Part shown: in pieces, positions 5,671 to 7,260 of the stretch
How positions within the stretch are numbered: the stretch's first letter is position 1
Layout of the letters: each line of letters begins with the position of its first letter
Origin: Candidatus Dojkabacteria bacterium
Lineage (GTDB): Bacteria > Patescibacteriota > Dojkabacteria > B142 > WJKM01
Length of the DNA: 7,260 nt
Reading direction: 5' to 3'
NCBI GenBank assembly: GCA_020429465.1
Contig: JAGQLH010000069.1
Location: 1 to 7,260 of the forward strand
Position numbers and translations under genes: made by a program
Notes under the pieces: model-generated
Told to the model about the DNA's origin: nothing
The model's database searches: none
Seen by the model: only the letters and a program-made list of their open reading frames with translations

Positions 5671-6189
5671 ATGGCTAAAAAAGATACTATTTCAAATAAA
5701 GAGTCGTCACATGAGGAACTTAAAGATGAGCATGGTGACACAGATGTAACAAAATTGACTGCAGAACTTGAGGAGATGAAGGAAAAAAATTTACGAGTGC
5801 TTGCAGATTTTGAGAATTACAAAAAACGAATTCAGAAAGAACGGGAAGAAATGAATTTATTGGGAAATTCAGTCGTACTTGGGATGTTATTGGAAGTTAT
5901 GGATGATTTGAATAGAGGACTTGAACAGATGGAGGGGGAAGCTCCTGTGGGGTTAACTATGATAAATGACAAAATTATGAATTTGCTTTCTGAACAGAAT
6001 ATTGAAGAAGTAGGTGTTTCTGTTGGGGATGTTTTTGATCCAAAGGTTATGGAAGCTGTAGGTACTGTTAGTGTACCAGATGAAAATCAGGACAATAAAG
6101 TTATTCACGTAGAGCGCAAGGGATATAAGGTTAAAGATAAAGATGTCATGCTTCGTGGATGTAGAGTCATTGTAGGAAAGAAACCCTAA
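5671..6189 (+). CDS. grpE: Co-chaperone GrpE, nucleotide exchange factor for DnaK
   Basis: 172 aa, normal to slightly short for the family. GrpE releases ADP from DnaK so that the chaperone can rebind ATP and let go of its cytoplasmic client. A charged, flexible N-terminus (1-27) is followed by a long coiled-coil helix (about 28-64) with the typical LRVLADFENYKKR at 41-53, then a helix with LLEVMDDLNRGL (73-84). The C-terminal beta domain carries FDPKVMEAV (122-130), VERKGYKVKDKDVMLRGCRV (147-166) and ends VGKKP. It lies 91 bp after hrcA, the usual gene order, but dnaK does not follow. Instead three nucleotide-metabolism-like genes follow with 1-2 bp gaps. The start is fixed by the ATG at 5671, preceded by AT-rich DNA without a ribosome binding site. 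Confidence 0.96.
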   Translation: MAKKDTISNKESSHEELKDEHGDTDVTKLTAELEEMKEKNLRVLADFENYKKRIQKEREEMNLLGNSVVLGMLLEVMDDLNRGLEQMEGEAPVGLTMINDKIMNLLSEQNIEEVGVSVGDVFDPKVMEAVGTVSVPDENQDNKVIHVERKGYKVKDKDVMLRGCRVIVGKKP

Positions 6190-6190
6190 G

Positions 6191-6583
6191 ATGAAACAGC
6201 AACTTGATCAAATAACAGAATTTCATAAAGCATTTGGATCTGAAGAAGAGCCTGATTCCCCTACTCTATCAATTTCTCATAAGATAAAGGAACTGAGAAA
6301 GACACTCATGAAAGAAGAGTTTGAAGAGGTGTGTAAAGCAATTGATGAAAATGAGCCAATTGAGGATTTGGCAAAAGAACTCGCTGATTTGCTGTACGTG
6401 GTTTTCGGAACAGTAAAAGCCTTTGGGCTTCATGACGTAATGGAAGATGTATATTCTGAGGTGCACCGAAGTAATATGAGTAAATTAGGCTTGGATGGAA
6501 AACCAGTAATTAGAGAAGATGGGAAAACACTTAAAGGTCCAAATTACTCGCCAGCTAACATATCTCCAATTATTAAAAAATAA
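6191..6583 (+). CDS. MazG/HisE-like all-alpha NTP pyrophosphohydrolase
   Basis: 130 aa. The all-alpha NTP pyrophosphatase superfamily hydrolyses nucleoside triphosphates to monophosphate and pyrophosphate, often as housecleaning of non-canonical or surplus nucleotides. The metal-binding pattern ExxE...ExxD is visible: Glu42/Glu43 with Glu45/Glu46 in the first helix, and Glu63 with Asp66 in the second (LAKELADLLYVVFGT). The tail, with VHRSNMSKLG (91-100), a DGKPV and EDGK turn, then KGPNY, resembles the HisE/MazG-like single-domain enzymes of phages and bacteria rather than full two-domain MazG. A histidine-pathway HisE role is unlikely because no his genes are nearby. It starts 1 bp after the grpE stop, with AGGA at 6174-6177 as a weak ribosome site, so it is almost certainly co-translated with grpE. 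The exact substrate cannot be read from sequence. Confidence 0.85.
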   Translation: MKQQLDQITEFHKAFGSEEEPDSPTLSISHKIKELRKTLMKEEFEEVCKAIDENEPIEDLAKELADLLYVVFGTVKAFGLHDVMEDVYSEVHRSNMSKLGLDGKPVIREDGKTLKGPNYSPANISPIIKK

Positions 6584-6585
6584 CT

Positions 6586-7155
6586 ATGACAACTATTAAA
6601 GACGTTATAGAGGCTGCAAACGAGCTAGCTTATAGCGAAGCATTGGATACAGATCTTCCACTCGTAAAACATATTGATATCAGTACAGCTACGGGGCTCC
6701 GATTAGCTGAAGAACTAGGAGCGAATGTAGATGTTGTAGAGGCAGGTACTTATTTTATGGATTGTATGATTGGGCAAGCATATAAACAAAAAAAATTAGA
6801 TAAGCATGTTGAAATGTCTCGTGATGCGGCGGCAGATCTCATGGATAAAATCAAATTTGATGATAAGGATGCGTATACTGCTATTCTAAAGTGTGTAGAG
6901 GAGCATCATGGAGGGGTTGATTTTCATTCACTTGAATCTGAAATCTGTTGTAACGCTGATTGTTATCGTTTCATATCTATCGAAGGGTTTATTTCAGCAG
7001 TAAGGTATCTGAGAGATATGGATTTTGAAGATTTGGTGAAATTACTCAGAAATAAAGTAGATGAAAAGTGGAATGCGCTTACATTAGATATTTGTAAAGA
7101 GGAATTAGAGCCCCAGTATAAATTAATAAATCAAATGTTTGAGCAGCTCTCTTAA
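6586..7155 (+). CDS. HD-superfamily-like protein lacking the HD-pair histidine
   Basis: 189 aa, all-alpha. The order of motifs follows the HD phosphohydrolase fold: His29 in a helix (VKHIDIS), a Met58-Asp59 pair where His-Asp is expected (YFMDCMIGQA), His74 (DKHVEMS), His107-His108 (VEEHHGG), and Asp125 in CCNADCYRF. HD enzymes use these residues to hold one or two metals and cleave phosphate esters, including nucleotides. With Met in place of the first His of the pair, either metal binding is altered or the protein has become non-catalytic. It begins 2 bp after the pyrophosphohydrolase stop and ends 1 bp before another HD-type gene. Five cysteines (60, 103, 121, 122, 126) are notable for a small cytoplasmic protein, three of them clustered around Asp125. 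No signal peptide or membrane segment is seen. HD assignment is from motif order and moderately sure; substrate unknown. Confidence 0.65.
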   Translation: MTTIKDVIEAANELAYSEALDTDLPLVKHIDISTATGLRLAEELGANVDVVEAGTYFMDCMIGQAYKQKKLDKHVEMSRDAAADLMDKIKFDDKDAYTAILKCVEEHHGGVDFHSLESEICCNADCYRFISIEGFISAVRYLRDMDFEDLVKLLRNKVDEKWNALTLDICKEELEPQYKLINQMFEQLS

Positions 7156-7156
7156 G

Positions 7157-7260
7157 ATGAATATAGAAAAACTTCTACAATTTCTAACGTTTGTAGATCA
7201 GTTACGGAATGTTAAAAGAACCGTTAATCTCAAAGAGGGAGGTTTTGAGAACGTGATGGA
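7157..7260 (+). CDS. HD-domain phosphohydrolase, YfbR/HDDC2-like, N-terminal fragment (3' end outside window)
   Basis: Only 34 complete codons are present before the window ends. The start MNIEKLLQFLTFVDQLRNVKRT, with a later EGGFENVM, resembles the opening of HD-domain hydrolases of the YfbR/HDDC2 group (LL-FL--V--LK---R, then E-V-EH). Those enzymes dephosphorylate deoxynucleoside monophosphates. The first conserved metal-binding His would fall just past the edge. The ATG at 7157 is one base after the preceding stop (TAAG-ATG), so it is the fourth gene of the grpE operon. The call rests on a short stretch and could be wrong in detail. Confidence 0.55.
   Translation, partial: MNIEKLLQFLTFVDQLRNVKRTVNLKEGGFENVM

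Noticed and set aside
6191..6583. Antitoxin/MazG stress module or histidine biosynthesis HisE
   Set aside because: No toxin gene or his genes are adjacent. The catalytic pattern supports only a general all-alpha NTP pyrophosphohydrolase.
1235..7155. Possible recoded TGA (as in Gracilibacteria/Absconditabacteria), because no gene here ends in TGA
   Set aside because: The eight stops are five TAA and three TAG, a small sample in AT-rich DNA. All genes are full length with ordinary GGN glycine and TGG tryptophan codons and no in-frame TGA, so the standard bacterial code explains everything.

Overview
The window is AT-rich bacterial DNA with every recognisable gene on the + strand. It carries eight genes plus the start of a ninth, all tightly packed: the largest gap is about 140 bp and no stretch over 300 bp lacks a gene. 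The clues point to a Patescibacteria/CPR-type genome (for example Dojkabacteria or a relative): a compact HrcA (about 251 aa against about 340 aa usually), SLH-domain surface proteins with a paired cysteine, short intergenic spaces, few Shine-Dalgarno sequences and low GC. This assignment is inference from gene style, not from a marker gene.

Left part (1-4675), cell-surface region. It opens with the C-terminal part of a DUF4173-type polytopic membrane protein, cut by the window edge. Three consecutive secreted proteins follow at 21-38 bp spacing, each with a signal peptide and two clear SLH (S-layer homology) domains plus a degenerate third. The second and third are paralogues that align almost without gaps over about 290 residues and share a two-cysteine C-terminal domain. 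The third has also acquired an N-terminal beta-rich, four-cysteine domain and a (Asp-Pro)6 linker. The first shares only the SLH part and has a different, unrecognised C-terminus. Together they look like a small set of wall- or S-layer-attached display proteins with interchangeable modules.

Middle (4676-5670), heat-shock control. A 27-bp CIRCE-like operator (9-bp arms, 9-bp spacer, 15 of 18 arm positions matching consensus) overlaps a good sigma70-type promoter (TTGACT-17-TATATT) directly upstream of hrcA. The repressor therefore probably controls its own gene. No CIRCE is visible in front of grpE, which has its own AT-rich upstream region.

Right part (5671-7260), grpE operon. grpE is followed with 1-2 bp junctions by a MazG/HisE-like NTP pyrophosphohydrolase, an HD-superfamily-like protein in which the His of the HD pair is Met, and the beginning of an HD phosphohydrolase of YfbR/HDDC2 type. 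dnaK and dnaJ are not next to grpE here. The layout ties a chaperone nucleotide-exchange factor to nucleotide 'housecleaning' enzymes. No RNA gene, CRISPR array or mobile element was seen.
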